Shown here in pieces: positions 33,888 through 64,000 of a stretch of DNA of 64,000 bases. This DNA comes from Lampris incognitus. Taxonomy: Eukaryota > Chordata > Actinopteri > Lampriformes > Lampridae. The notes under the pieces were generated by a model that did no database searches, had not been told where the DNA came from, and saw only the letters and a list, made by a program, of their open reading frames with translations. The first letter of the stretch is position 1. The number at the start of each line of letters is the position of its first letter. Position numbers and translations under genes: made by a program. The DNA lies in the NCBI RefSeq assembly GCF_029633865.1, contig NC_079219.1, forward strand, positions 10,908,420 through 10,972,419. The letters run 5' to 3'.

Positions 33888-36800
33888 ACCCAGCCACTGA
33901 GGATGCACAAGCCAGTGCATCCTTAGTGCCGGTCCCAAGCCCGGACAAATGGGGAGGGTTGCGTCAGGAAGGGCATCCGGTGTAAAATCTTTGCCAAATC
34001 AAATATGCGGATCATAAATAAGACTTACATACCGGATCGGTCGAGGCCCGGGTTACCAACGACCGCCACCGGTACTATTAACCAGCAGGGTGTCGGTGGA
34101 AACTATGCTACTGTTGGGCGAAGGAGAAGGAGAGGGGGAAAGCATGTCCAGAGGCAGCTAGAGAGGAGGAAGGGTAGGCATGTGGAGGTGAGAGTTGGAA
34201 CTTTGAATGTTGGCACTATGACTGGTAAAGGGAGAGAGCTGGCTGACATGATGGAAAGAAGAAAGGTAGGCATACTGTGTGTGCAAGAGACCAGGTGGAA
34301 GGGGAGTAAGGCCAGGAGTATCGGAGGTGGGTTCAAACTCTTCTACCATGGTGTGAATGGGAGGAGAAATGGGGTAGGGGTAATTCTGAAGGAAGAGTAT
34401 GTCAAGGGCGTGCTGGAGGTGAAGAGAGTGTCAGACAGAGTGATGAGTATGAAGCTGGAAATTGAAGGTTTATTGCTGAATGTTATCAGCGCATATGCCC
34501 CGCAAGTTGGGTGTGAGATGGATGAAAAAGAAGAATTCTGGAATGAGTTGGACGACATGGTGGAGAGGGTACCCAAGGAGGAGAGAGTGGTGATTGGAGC
34601 GGACTTCAATGGACATGTTGGTGAAGGGAACAGAGGTGATGAGGAGGTGATGGGAAAGTATGGAGTCAAGAAGAGAAATGTGGAAGGACAGATGGTGGTC
34701 GATTTTGCGAAAAGGATGGAAATGGCTGTGGTGAATACATATTTCAAGAAGAGGGAGGAACACAGGGTGACGTACAAGAGTGGAGGAAAGTGCACACAGG
34801 TGGACTATATCTTATGTAGAAGGCACCATCTAAAAGGGATTGGAGACTGCAAGGTGGTGACAGGGGAGAGCGTAGCCAGGCAGCATCGGATGGTGGTCTG
34901 TAGGATGACTTTGGAGACCAAGAAGAGGAAGCGAGTGAAGACACAGCCGAAGATTAAATGGTGGAAGTTGAAGAAGGAAGACTGTTGTGTGGAGTTCAGG
35001 CAGGAGTTAAGACAGGCACTGGGTGGTAGTGAAGAGTTGCCAGATGGCTGGAAAACCACTGCAGAAATAGTGAGGGAGACAGCTAGGAAGGTACTTGGTA
35101 TGTCATCAGGACAGAGGAAGGAAGACAAGGAGACTTGGTGGTGGAATGAGGAAGTACAGCAAATTATACAGAGGAAAAGGTTGGCAAAGAAGAAGTGGGA
35201 TAGTCAGAGAGATGAAGAAAGTAGACAGGAGTACAAGGAGATGCAGCGTAAAGCAAAGAGAGAGGTGGCAAAGGCAAAGGAAAAGGCGTATGGTGAGTTG
35301 TATGACAGGTTAGACACTAAGGAAGGAGAAAAGGACTTGTACCGATTGGCTAGACAGAGGGACCAAGCTGCAAAGGATGTGCAGCAAGTTAGGGCGATCA
35401 AGGATAGAGATGGAAATGTGCTGACAAGCGAGGAGAGTGTGCTAAGAAGGTGGAAGGAATACTTTGAGGGGCTGATGAATGAAGAAAATGAGAGAGAGAG
35501 AAGGTTGGATGATGTAGGGATAGTGAATCAGGAAGTTCAGCGGATTAGCAAGGAGGAAGTGAGGGCAGCTATGAAGAGGATGAAGAATGGAAAGGCAGTT
35601 GGTCCTGATGACATACCTGTGGAGGCATGGAGATGTTTAGGAGAGATGGCAGTGGAGTTTCTAACTAGATTGTTTAACACAATCCTGGAAAGTGAGAGGA
35701 TGCCTGAGGAGTGGAGAAGAAGCATACTGGTACCGATTTTCAAGAACAAGGGCGATGTGCAGAACTGTAACAACTACAGAGGTATAAAGTTGATCAGCCA
35801 CAGCATGAAGATTTGGGAAAGAGTAATAGAAGCTAGGTTAAGAGGAGAGGTGACGATCAGCGAGCAGCAGTATGGTTTCATGCCACGAAAGAGCACCACA
35901 GATGCGATGTTTGCTTTGAGAATGTTGATTGAGAAGTATAGAGAAGGCCAGAAAGAGTTGCATTGTGTCTTTGTAGATTTAGAGAAAGCTTATGACAGAG
36001 TGCCGAGAGAGGAGGTGTGGTATTGTATGAGGAAGTCAGGAGTTGCAGAGAAGTATGTAGGAGTGGTGCAGGATACGTATGAGGGAAGTGTGACAATGGT
36101 GAGGTGTGCGGTTGGAATGACAGATGGGTTCAAGGTGGAGGTGGGATTACATCAAGGATCGGCTCTTAGCCCTTTCTTGTTTGCAATGGTGATGGACAGG
36201 TTGACGGACAAGATCAGGCAGGAGTCTCCATGGACGATGATGTTCGCGGATGACATTGTGATCTGTAGCGAGAGTAGGGTGCAGGTCGAGGAGAGCCTGG
36301 AGAGGTGGAGGTATGCACTGGAGAGAAGAGGAATGAAAGTCAGTAGGAGCAAGACGGAATACCTATGCGTGAATGAGAGAGAGGACAGTGGAATGGTCAG
36401 GATGCAAGGAGTGGAGGTGACAAAGGCATCTGAGTTTAAATACTTGGGGTCAACTGTCCAAAGTAACGGGGAGTGCAGTAGAGAGGTGAAAAAGAGAGTG
36501 CAGGCAGGTTGGAGTGGGTGGAGAAGTGTGTCAGGAGTGATTTGCGACAGAAGGGTACCAGCAAGAGTTAAAGGGAAAGTTTACAAGATGGTTGTGAGAC
36601 CAGCTATGTTATATGGTTTGGAGACAGTGGCACTGACGAAAAGACAGGAGGCGGAGCTGGAGGTGGTAGAGTTGAAGACGCTAAGATTTTCACTGGGAGT
36701 AACGAAGAAGGACAGGATTAGGAACGAGTATATTAGAGGGACCGCTCAGGTTGGACGGTTTGGAGACAAAGCAAGAGAGGCAAGATTGAGATGGCTTGGA

Positions 36801-37020
36801 CATGTGTGGAGGAGAGATGCTGAGTATATTGGGAGAAGGATGCTGAATATGGAGCTGCCAGGGAAGAGGAGAAGAGGAAGGCCAAAGAGGAGGTTTATGG
36901 ATGTGGTGAGGGAAGACATGCAGGTGGCTGATGTGACAGAGGAAGACGCAGAAGACAGGAAGAAATGGAAACGGATGATCCGCTGTGGCGACCCCTAACG
37001 GGAGCAGCCGAAAGTAGTAG
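33888..37020 (+). mobile_element. Apparently full-length RTE-clade LINE with 18-bp target duplication
   Basis: A 3133-bp non-LTR element flanked by identical 18-bp copies of atagtagagcatgtgcta (33870-33887 and 37021-37038). The 5' part (cagtgcatccttagtgccgg, then gtcaggaagggcatccggtg) and the short 3' end (cgacccctaacgggagcagc, then cgaaagtag) are typical of fish RTE elements. The single ORF is open (separate entry). An exact duplication together with an open ORF argues for a recent insertion. Confidence 0.93.
34005..36998 (+). CDS. RTE LINE ORF: APE endonuclease plus reverse transcriptase, 997 aa
   Basis: This protein nicks target DNA and primes reverse transcription of the element's own RNA. 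The N-terminal apurinic-like endonuclease (about residues 60-300) carries VGTLNVGTMTG, LCVQETRWKG, SAYAPQVGC, GADFNGHVGE and VDYILCRR. A linker rich in Lys/Arg/Glu follows. The RT (about 520-800) has GKAVGPDDIPVEAW, NYRGIKLISHSMKIWERVI, QQYGFMPRKSTTDAM, VDLEKAYDRVP, GLHQGSALSPFLF and the catalytic MMFADDIVI (about 744-752). The C-terminus has RLRWLGHVWRRD and RRGRPKRR. All key motifs are present and no stop interrupts it. Such ORFs are often misannotated as craniofacial development protein 2-like. The ATG at 34005 is the first of the frame; usage is not proven. Confidence 0.92.
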   Translation: MRIINKTYIPDRSRPGLPTTATGTINQQGVGGNYATVGRRRRRGGKHVQRQLERRKGRHVEVRVGTLNVGTMTGKGRELADMMERRKVGILCVQETRWKGSKARSIGGGFKLFYHGVNGRRNGVGVILKEEYVKGVLEVKRVSDRVMSMKLEIEGLLLNVISAYAPQVGCEMDEKEEFWNELDDMVERVPKEERVVIGADFNGHVGEGNRGDEEVMGKYGVKKRNVEGQMVVDFAKRMEMAVVNTYFKKREEHRVTYKSGGKCTQVDYILCRRHHLKGIGDCKVVTGESVARQHRMVVCRMTLETKKRKRVKTQPKIKWWKLKKEDCCVEFRQELRQALGGSEELPDGWKTTAEIVRETARKVLGMSSGQRKEDKETWWWNEEVQQIIQRKRLAKKKWDSQRDEESRQEYKEMQRKAKREVAKAKEKAYGELYDRLDTKEGEKDLYRLARQRDQAAKDVQQVRAIKDRDGNVLTSEESVLRRWKEYFEGLMNEENERERRLDDVGIVNQEVQRISKEEVRAAMKRMKNGKAVGPDDIPVEAWRCLGEMAVEFLTRLFNTILESERMPEEWRRSILVPIFKNKGDVQNCNNYRGIKLISHSMKIWERVIEARLRGEVTISEQQYGFMPRKSTTDAMFALRMLIEKYREGQKELHCVFVDLEKAYDRVPREEVWYCMRKSGVAEKYVGVVQDTYEGSVTMVRCAVGMTDGFKVEVGLHQGSALSPFLFAMVMDRLTDKIRQESPWTMMFADDIVICSESRVQVEESLERWRYALERRGMKVSRSKTEYLCVNEREDSGMVRMQGVEVTKASEFKYLGSTVQSNGECSREVKKRVQAGWSGWRSVSGVICDRRVPARVKGKVYKMVVRPAMLYGLETVALTKRQEAELEVVELKTLRFSLGVTKKDRIRNEYIRGTAQVGRFGDKAREARLRWLGHVWRRDAEYIGRRMLNMELPGKRRRGRPKRRFMDVVREDMQVADVTEEDAEDRKKWKRMIRCGDP

Positions 37021-37049
37021 ATAGTAGAGCATGTGCTACATAGTGATCA

Positions 37050-37445
37050 TATTGTAACGTGCATGGGTAAGGAGACACGCTGGCTCGTGGGTCTGACCCT
37101 TTAGTCCAGTGTTTCTCAACCCAGTCCTCAAGGACCCCCTATCCTGCAGATTTTCATGGTAGCCCTGCTTGTACTTACTTGACCAATCATCTCGCAGCAC
37201 TTAATTATGCAAGGTGTGCAACATCTGACAAACTTCATTGCTGATTGGTTGAATAACTACAAACAAGTACCTATTCAGGGTTGCAAAGAAAATATGCAGG
37301 ATAGGGGGTCCTTGAGGACTGGGTTGAGAAATACTGCTTTAGTCTAGCGGTTAGCGATGCCTTCTGCGGTGCGGGCGATACGGGTTCGCGTCCCGGCCGC
37401 GGCAGTTCCTGTGGTTGCGTTGTCCCCCGAATTCGCTGCAATATT
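37050..37445 (+). repeat. tRNA-derived SINE family B, split by a MITE
   Basis: The head (gtaacgtgcatgggtaagga, ggtctgaccctttagtc) stops at 37106 and resumes at 37337 with ctttagtctagcggttagcg, the B-box-like gatacgggttcgcgtcccgg, and the end cccgaattcgctgcaatatt. The interruption is the element at 37107-37336. Confidence 0.8.
37107..37336. mobile_element. hAT-type MITE, 230 bp, inside a SINE
   Basis: The terminal inverted repeats are about 43 bp with one mismatch (left cagtgtttctcaacccagtc, complement of right cagtatttctcaacccagtc). An exact 8-bp duplication, ctttagtc, flanks it (37099-37106 and 37337-37344), typical of hAT. It is non-coding, so it depended on a transposase elsewhere. Confidence 0.93.
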
Positions 37446-39462
37446 ATAGTAGTAATATATGGAGTAGTAGTAGTAGTACATTTGCTACTGAGTAGTCATG
37501 AATAGCCAAGAGTATCATGTTGATTACATTTAGTGTAAGCGAGTCCATCATGGAGAGGAGGTGAACAAGGGGGATTCAGAAGCCCTCCCCAAACCTCCAA
37601 AGGTCCGCTACTCAGTCCGCAACTCCAAGCACAAGTTTCCACAGGTGCGGGACTTTCCCTGGGATACTTCAAGAGTCTCCGGCCAAGCTGGAGAATTATC
37701 ACCCCATTCTCTTCTGCTTTGTCTTTTTGTGGATTTATGTCAGTAACATAACCTGTGACGGTCTACCAGTTTCTACCCCCCCACCCCCCCGTCTTGTATT
37801 TACTGAATTACCTGTTTTTCTTTCTTTTCTAAATCCTAAACCCCACTTCCGGCACTTTCCTGTTTCAACACCCTTACATAGCGCATCCCGGCTTGTAGAT
37901 GGGGCTGGTGGGGTGGGGTTGCGGTGGGTGATTGGGGATAAGATTATATGTCATGTTCCTCTCTCATTTTATGTCATGTAAATCTGACATATATCATGCA
38001 CTAGTTTTAAAATCTTTGTGTCGTATTGAGGGGAAAAAAAGAGCAAAGCAGATTAGTACTGACGCATCAGTACAACAGATATGTATTTTACATATATGTA
38101 AAATATATATCATCTTATGATGATATATATTTTACATATATCATCATAAGAACACAAAATGTCCAGTCCAGGTAGGAGGAGGACACAACAGTGGATACAC
38201 TGATAACGCAGTTAAAGGAAATAAGGACACACTTGTAACAGCTGACACCAATAACAGTATTAAGCGATTTATATTATGGAAAGTGCCAAATCTAGCTTAG
38301 AGACCATTTAAAGATTAAGGTAGACCAGGAGGAGGACAGTTTTCAGGTCTTTCTTGAAAGAAAGACACACACACACATGCACACCTTCAAACCAAACTTC
38401 GTCCCCACCCCACTCACCATCCCAAAACTAAACGGTCAAATAAACGGGGTGTGACACAAACTGTAACACGGAGACAAACGCCGGAAACCGAAAATCTGTT
38501 TTCATCAGAAAAGTTTAATTCTTGATAAATATGATAACTGTTATTAACAAAGAGCATTTGAAAGCAGTGAGCTGATGACAGGTTCAGGAAAAAGGAATAA
38601 AGGCTTTTGTGTTAAACATCTCCTTAAAGCTTTTTGTGTTTTGGATCTGGTCCCAGTCGTCCACTTCTAAAGCCAGCAGGTGAGACATGGAGCTGGGCGG
38701 GACAGCACTGACACAATATCGAGAGATAAAACTTAATGACATAATAAATAATCCTACCAACACTGTCACCCTTTACATCACTGTACAAGCAGAACAGTCA
38801 GAGACAGACCTGGAGTCTTTACCTAGGGTTAAAACGACTCGAGGTGAAGCAGTTCGGATTCACAATAAGATGTTAACACAATGGCTTCATATCTCAACAT
38901 GAACAATATCTCTGTATTCATGGATAAACAGATATTCTGGCTATATCCCGTACTAAATGGATATGGTAATTCATATTCTGAATGACGTCATTCAAGGTTA
39001 GTGTAAACAAGATGTTTGGATCGTAAACGGGATATAATTTCACCATAACTGATGCTGCTTGGATATTTGGTATCCATGGAAACAGGAATGACTACGATAC
39101 TTTGGTTGTTTTTTTTTTTGTTTCTTAATCTACCACCCTCCATGTCTGCCATCTTTGTTTGCCCCCCTCTTGGGCAGGAGGCATGTAGTGAGAGGTCTTT
39201 GGCTGATGTGATTGGCTGAAACACCTGATGATTTACTGAGGCAGGGAATGATTGACAACACAGCACCCAACCAGCATTGACACAAAAAACTAACAGCGTG
39301 ACTCTGGCTTGGATGTTCTGTCCATTCACAGACAACAGGAAGAGGTTCGTTACAACACCGTGACGAACAAGACGGGAGCTCAACACAGAATACAAAACCT
39401 TCAGTAGAAAAAAAACACATTAGTTTGCTTTTAATCTTCAGATGGTGTAGTTGTAGACAGCA

Positions 39463-39465
<3 letters not shown>
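37446..39465. other. Intergenic DNA, no gene recognised; AT palindromes
   Basis: No supportable gene was found over about 2 kb between the SINE and the region downstream of smad4. Nested palindromes lie at 38085-38155 (ttttacatatatgtaaaata, then atatatcatcttatgatgat). It may include distal smad4 3' UTR on its right. Confidence 0.45.

Positions 39466-39467
<2 letters not shown>

Positions 39468-39557
<90 letters not shown>
39468..39557. repeat. (AG)n microsatellite
   Basis: About 88 bp of AG followed by (atg)n. It lies downstream of smad4, about 0.8 kb from its stop. Confidence 0.95.
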
Positions 39558-39561
<4 letters not shown>

Positions 39562-40202
39562 GATGATGATGGATAGTTGACCGTTCTGGAGAGTTTTGGT
39601 TTCATTTGCTTCTCATGATCTCCTTTCGATATCAGGCCTTAAAGCACTATGGCAGCCCAGCTGTGTTTTTAATCTGTGGCCCAAAATAATTTGCATTTCC
39701 TGTCCCACTGCAATTAAAACCTCAACGCACTATGAACACAACTACTGATCATCAGTCTGTTTCTCTGCATGTGTCTGAGAGCATCTGTCTCTCTCTTCCT
39801 CTCTGAACATTGTAGTCAGGAGTAGTTGATTGTCTTTAGCTAGTGTTAGCGCCTGGCTGATTGTAGAAGCAGAGGATGATGGCAAAGGCACCGTATGACA
39901 GTACATGTTAATAAAACACACATGGATCCGTCAGGACTAGCACAAAATGGGTTTGGAGTACAGGTGTATGGAGACGGGGGTTTGTTTAACAACACCGGGA
40001 TGGTTCAGATCGGGTCAGCGTGGCTGTCAATCAAACCAGACCTTCAAACACTCCCCTGTGATTGGCTAAAATATTTATCACTCACTGTTCGCTGTAGTAG
40101 ATCAGGTCGACTTTAACTGTATGGAGCAAACCCTGGGAGCTGACAGCCAATGGGATGAGACCCTGATCTGTGATGTGATGCAGAACTTAAAAGTCATGAG
40201 AA

Positions 40203-40244
40203 AACACACACACACACACACGCACGCACGCACGTACGCACACG

Positions 40245-40279
<35 letters not shown>

Positions 40280-40343
40280 GCACACACACATACACACACA
40301 CACACACACAGACGCACGCACACACATACACACACACACACAG
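40203..40343. repeat. CA-rich block at the start of the smad4 3' UTR
   Basis: (CA)n with cg and gta interruptions. In the smad4 sense it is a UG-rich tract starting about 9 nt after the TGA stop at 40354-40352. Confidence 0.9.
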
Positions 40344-40351
40344 CCCCTGGT

Positions 40352-61061
<20,710 letters not shown>

Positions 61062-61069
61062 CTAGAGAC

Positions 61070-61790
61070 ACAGACAGACAGACAGACAAGCAGAGAGTCA
61101 AATACACAGACGAGTTAACGACTCTCCCCTTAACGGACAAACGGCGACCAGGAAGAGCTACAATGCCTTGCACTCAGACACTTCAGCAGAAATCTACTGG
61201 GTGTCTCAGATTGAACATTAACAGTCTCATGAGATCCACATGACAATAAAGCTGAACTTGAACACTCTTCTGGAGGTTGAACCAGAGAGTTTAAGCCCCA
61301 GTTCAAGTTCAGGTACAAGTACAGGTCATGGTTCAGGTGCTGAATATTACCTCTCTGTACGACATCGTGTGTGTGTTTGAGCTGACAGCCTACCTGCTGG
61401 TCTCAACAGAGATAAGCCGAAGGAACGGCTGATTGCCGGTTTGAAACTGCTCGCTCACAGATCAGAAACCAGATTCTAGTCAAATTCTATTAAGAATCAA
61501 CGCTTCTTACAATAAAGTTAGCGAATCAGCTATGAGAACTGTTGATTGCTAGTTTGAAAGATTTGTGGTTGAAGATCAGAGATTACGTTTGCTATTTTTT
61601 CTGGGTTATAAGAAAATAGAACAGAAGGTCAAACAACAATGACTCATAAATCATAAAAATAATGTTAATATAAATCCACATTTTGATGACGTCAATAAAC
61701 TTAATTGAATGTTGGATAAATTGCCTAATTAAGGATGTGCAGAAACCAAAATATTTTGACATTTAAGATGGAGAATCCTCATTAAACTGG
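61070..61790. other. Upstream smad4 intron, no exon found
   Basis: I looked for the first MH1 coding part of smad4 on the minus strand up to the right edge and found none, so that exon lies outside the window. An (acag)n tract is at 61068-61091. Otherwise unassigned. Confidence 0.5.
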
Positions 61791-61794
61791 TGTG

Positions 61795-63778
61795 ATGTGT
61801 GGTACGTGTTCAGGAGACACACTGGAAAGGAAGCAAGGCATGAGAGATGGGAGGAGACTGTAAGACATACTACCATGGGACAGACGGTAAAAGAAATGGT
61901 GTGGGAATAATCCTAGGCAGAGAGCTACAACAGAAAGTCAAAGAAGTAAAGAGGGAATCGGATAGGCTGATTTGGATGAGGCTGGATTTGTATGGACATC
62001 TGGCAAATATAACAAGTTCGTATGCACCACAGGTTGGTTGTGATGAGGAAGAAGAGGTGAATTTCCGGAGACAACTGGACAATGTAATGGCAGGCATACC
62101 GGGGGATGAAAGAGTTTTTATTGGCGCAGACTTGAAAGGACACATGGGAGAAGGAAATGGTGGCGATGAGGATGTCATGAGGAAATTTGGGTTTGGAGTG
62201 AGAAATGCAGGTACAGAGTCAATAGTTGATTTTGCTACAAGGAACGATATGGCAATAGTCAATACATATTTTACAAAAAGGAAGATCAGACAGCAACATA
62301 CAAAAGTGGAAACAGAACTATGCAGATAGACAACATTTTATGCAGAAAGCACCACTTGAGGGAAGCTATGAACTGCGAAGTAATACCAGAAGAGTGTGCA
62401 ACAAAGCAACATAAACCACTGATCTGCCAAATAAAGACAAGAGGCAATTTCAGAGTACAGAGACCAGCAGTACGGAAGATTGAATGGTGGAAGCTGAAAT
62501 AGGACCCTTGTAGAGAAAGCTTTAGGATGAGGGTAAGAGAGCTGTTGAGAGACAGATTGCCACTAGATTGGGATAGAGCAGCAGAAGGACCAAGGGAAGC
62601 AAGCAGGCGAGCGCTAGGAGAGTCTCCAGGGGGTAAAAAGAAGGGACAGGGAAGTTGGTGGTGGGAAGAAGAAGTGCAGCACTGCATAAAGAAGAAAAAG
62701 TTGGCCAAAATAAAGCTGGACAAAAAGGAGAACGGGCAAAACAAGAATGAATACAAAGAAGCTAAGAAAGAAACCAAGACAGTGGTAGTTACAGCAAGGG
62801 CAAGGGCATATGAAGACCTGTACAAAAGACTAGATACAAATGAAGGACAGATAGAATAGCCAAACAGAGAGAAAGCAGGGATGTTGAACGAGTAAAACTG
62901 ATCAAGGACACAGATGTAAAACTACTGGTAAAAGATATTTTACAGAGATGGAGGGATTATTTCAGGCACCTAATGAACGAATAGAATAAGAAGGACAGGT
63001 GGACCACCAAGGAATAAAGAGGACGTGGGAGAGACAACAAGGGTGAGGTGATAAAAGCACTGCAATGAAGGAAAAATGGAAAAGCTGTGGGACTGGACAA
63101 TATATCCACAGAAGTCTGGAAATACTTAGATGATACTGGCATAGAGTTCCTGACTATACTCTTCAACAACATAATACAGACTGGGGCAAATGGGGAAAGA
63201 GCACATTGGTACCAATATACAATAATAAAGGTGATACCCAAAGTTGCAACAACTACAGAGGGATAAAATTGATGGGACATACGATGAAGTAGTTATGGGA
63301 GAGAGTGATTGAAGCGAGACTTGGGAAGGAAATGATGATAGGGAAAGTGCTGAAAAATACATTGAGGAGCAAAAAGAACTGCACTGCGTATTTATTGATT
63401 GGGAAAAGGCATATGACAGAGTACCAACAGAGGAGTTGTGGTATTGCCTGAGGGTGAAGGGAGTGTCAGCAAATTGCATCAGCATAATTCAGGACATGTA
63501 CAAGTGACTGTAAGACTAGTTCGATGTGCAGTGGGAACAAGGGAGTTTGAGGTAAAGGTAGGACTGCATCAAGGGTCGGCATTGAACCCTTTCTTGTTTG
63601 TGATACTGATGGACAGCCTCACAGAACATCTTAAGAAAGGGCCACCATGGAGCATGATGTTTGCTGATGACATCGTGCTGGCAAACGAGGACAAGGAAAG
63701 GTTGGGGAGAGATCTTGAAGAATGGAGCGATGCGCTAGAGATCAGAGGACTAAAGGTCAACAGAACAAAAGCCGACTA
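61795..63778 (+). pseudogene. Second RTE-clade LINE, decayed and interrupted
   Basis: It is related to, but clearly distinct from, the copy at 33888. Endonuclease pieces read HGTDGKRNGVGIILGRE, SSYAPQVGCDEEEE and IGADLKGHMGEGNGG (61860-62160). The linker shows KIEWWKLK and WWWEEEVQHCIKKKKLAKIK. RT pieces are CVFIDWEKAYDRVP-like (near 63385), VGLHQGSALNPFLFVILMDS and WSMMFADDIVLANE (63560-63690). There are multiple frameshifts and stops (for example near 61823, 62310, 62502 and 62858), and part of the RT core is missing near 63340. Repeat D cuts it at 63780. It is much older than the intact copy. Confidence 0.85.
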
Positions 63779-63780
63779 CC

Positions 63781-64000
63781 AAATATATGCAAAGTCAAGT
63801 CAACTCAATTTAATTTGTATAGCCCAATATCACAAATTACAAATTTGCCTCAAGGGGCTTTACAACAACACAACATCCCGTCCTTAGACTCTCACATTGG
63901 ATAAGGAACAACTCCCTAAAAAAAACCCTTTAACAGGGAGAAAATAATAGGAAGAAACCTGAGGGAGAGCAACAGAGGAGGGATCTCTCTCCCAAGATGG
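63781..64000 (+). repeat. Repeat family D, runs off the right edge
   Basis: It begins caaagtcaagtcaactcaat, ttgtatagcccaatatcaca and continues ggaacaactccctaaaaaaa, gagagcaacagaggagggat. Inverted partial copies are at 24955-25135 and 16513-16585. It is inserted in the decayed RTE. Confidence 0.75.

Noticed and set aside
34343-34795. Minus-strand frame of 150 residues opposite the RTE ORF
   Set aside because: Antisense shadow of the endonuclease region, Ser/Pro-rich without domain features.
34005-36998. Calling the 997-residue ORF a host gene (craniofacial development protein 2-like)
   Set aside because: RT catalytic box, endonuclease motifs and an 18-bp target duplication show it is an RTE LINE.

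Overview
The window is chromosomal DNA from a bony fish, probably a percomorph teleost. This is inferred from two spliced vertebrate genes of fish type, several fish SINE and MITE families, Tc1/mariner, hAT, RTE, BEL/Pao and Ty3/gypsy elements, and very dense CA/GA microsatellites. I see no bacterial or viral gene organisation and no CRISPR array.

Host genes. Two genes lie on the minus strand. syt11 (synaptotagmin-11) is complete: four coding exons between 22807 (ATG) and 11464 (stop), giving 462 residues, with every junction in phase. smad4 is present from the second half of its MH1 domain to the stop codon: ten exons from 61061 down to 40352, giving 478 residues; its first coding exon or exons lie beyond the right edge. 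An elongator tRNA-Met(CAU) gene sits between them at 33363-33435 on the plus strand. The two proteins belong to unrelated pathways: syt11 is a vesicle-trafficking C2 protein, smad4 the common partner of TGF-beta/BMP receptor SMADs.

Layout. 1-6950 is a stack of mobile elements: a Tc1 piece, an old Ty3/gypsy relic split by a hAT element with an 8-bp target duplication, SINE pieces and an L1 tail. 6960-11463 is mostly unrecognised intergenic DNA with a CTCF-like site. 11464-22807 is syt11; its introns hold hairpins, MITEs, an inverted MITE pair and a 55-bp minisatellite. 22000-24200 is CpG-rich and carries several palindromic CRE motifs. 24600-33280 is repeats and two nested Ty3/gypsy relics. 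33888-37020 is an apparently intact RTE-clade LINE with an 18-bp perfect target duplication. 37050-40351 holds a SINE split by a hAT MITE, then little else. 40352-61061 is smad4; its 10.9-kb intron (44115-55048) contains three Tc1-type elements in a row, the third carrying a very young BEL/Pao retrotransposon. 61790-64000 is a broken RTE LINE and another repeat.

Most notable: an intronic tandem array in smad4 whose unit looks derived from the gene's own exon-end/5' splice site; a 201-bp polypyrimidine microsatellite that serves as the 3' splice-site tract of a smad4 linker exon; and syt11 exon 3, framed by UG repeats on one side and CA repeats on the other.
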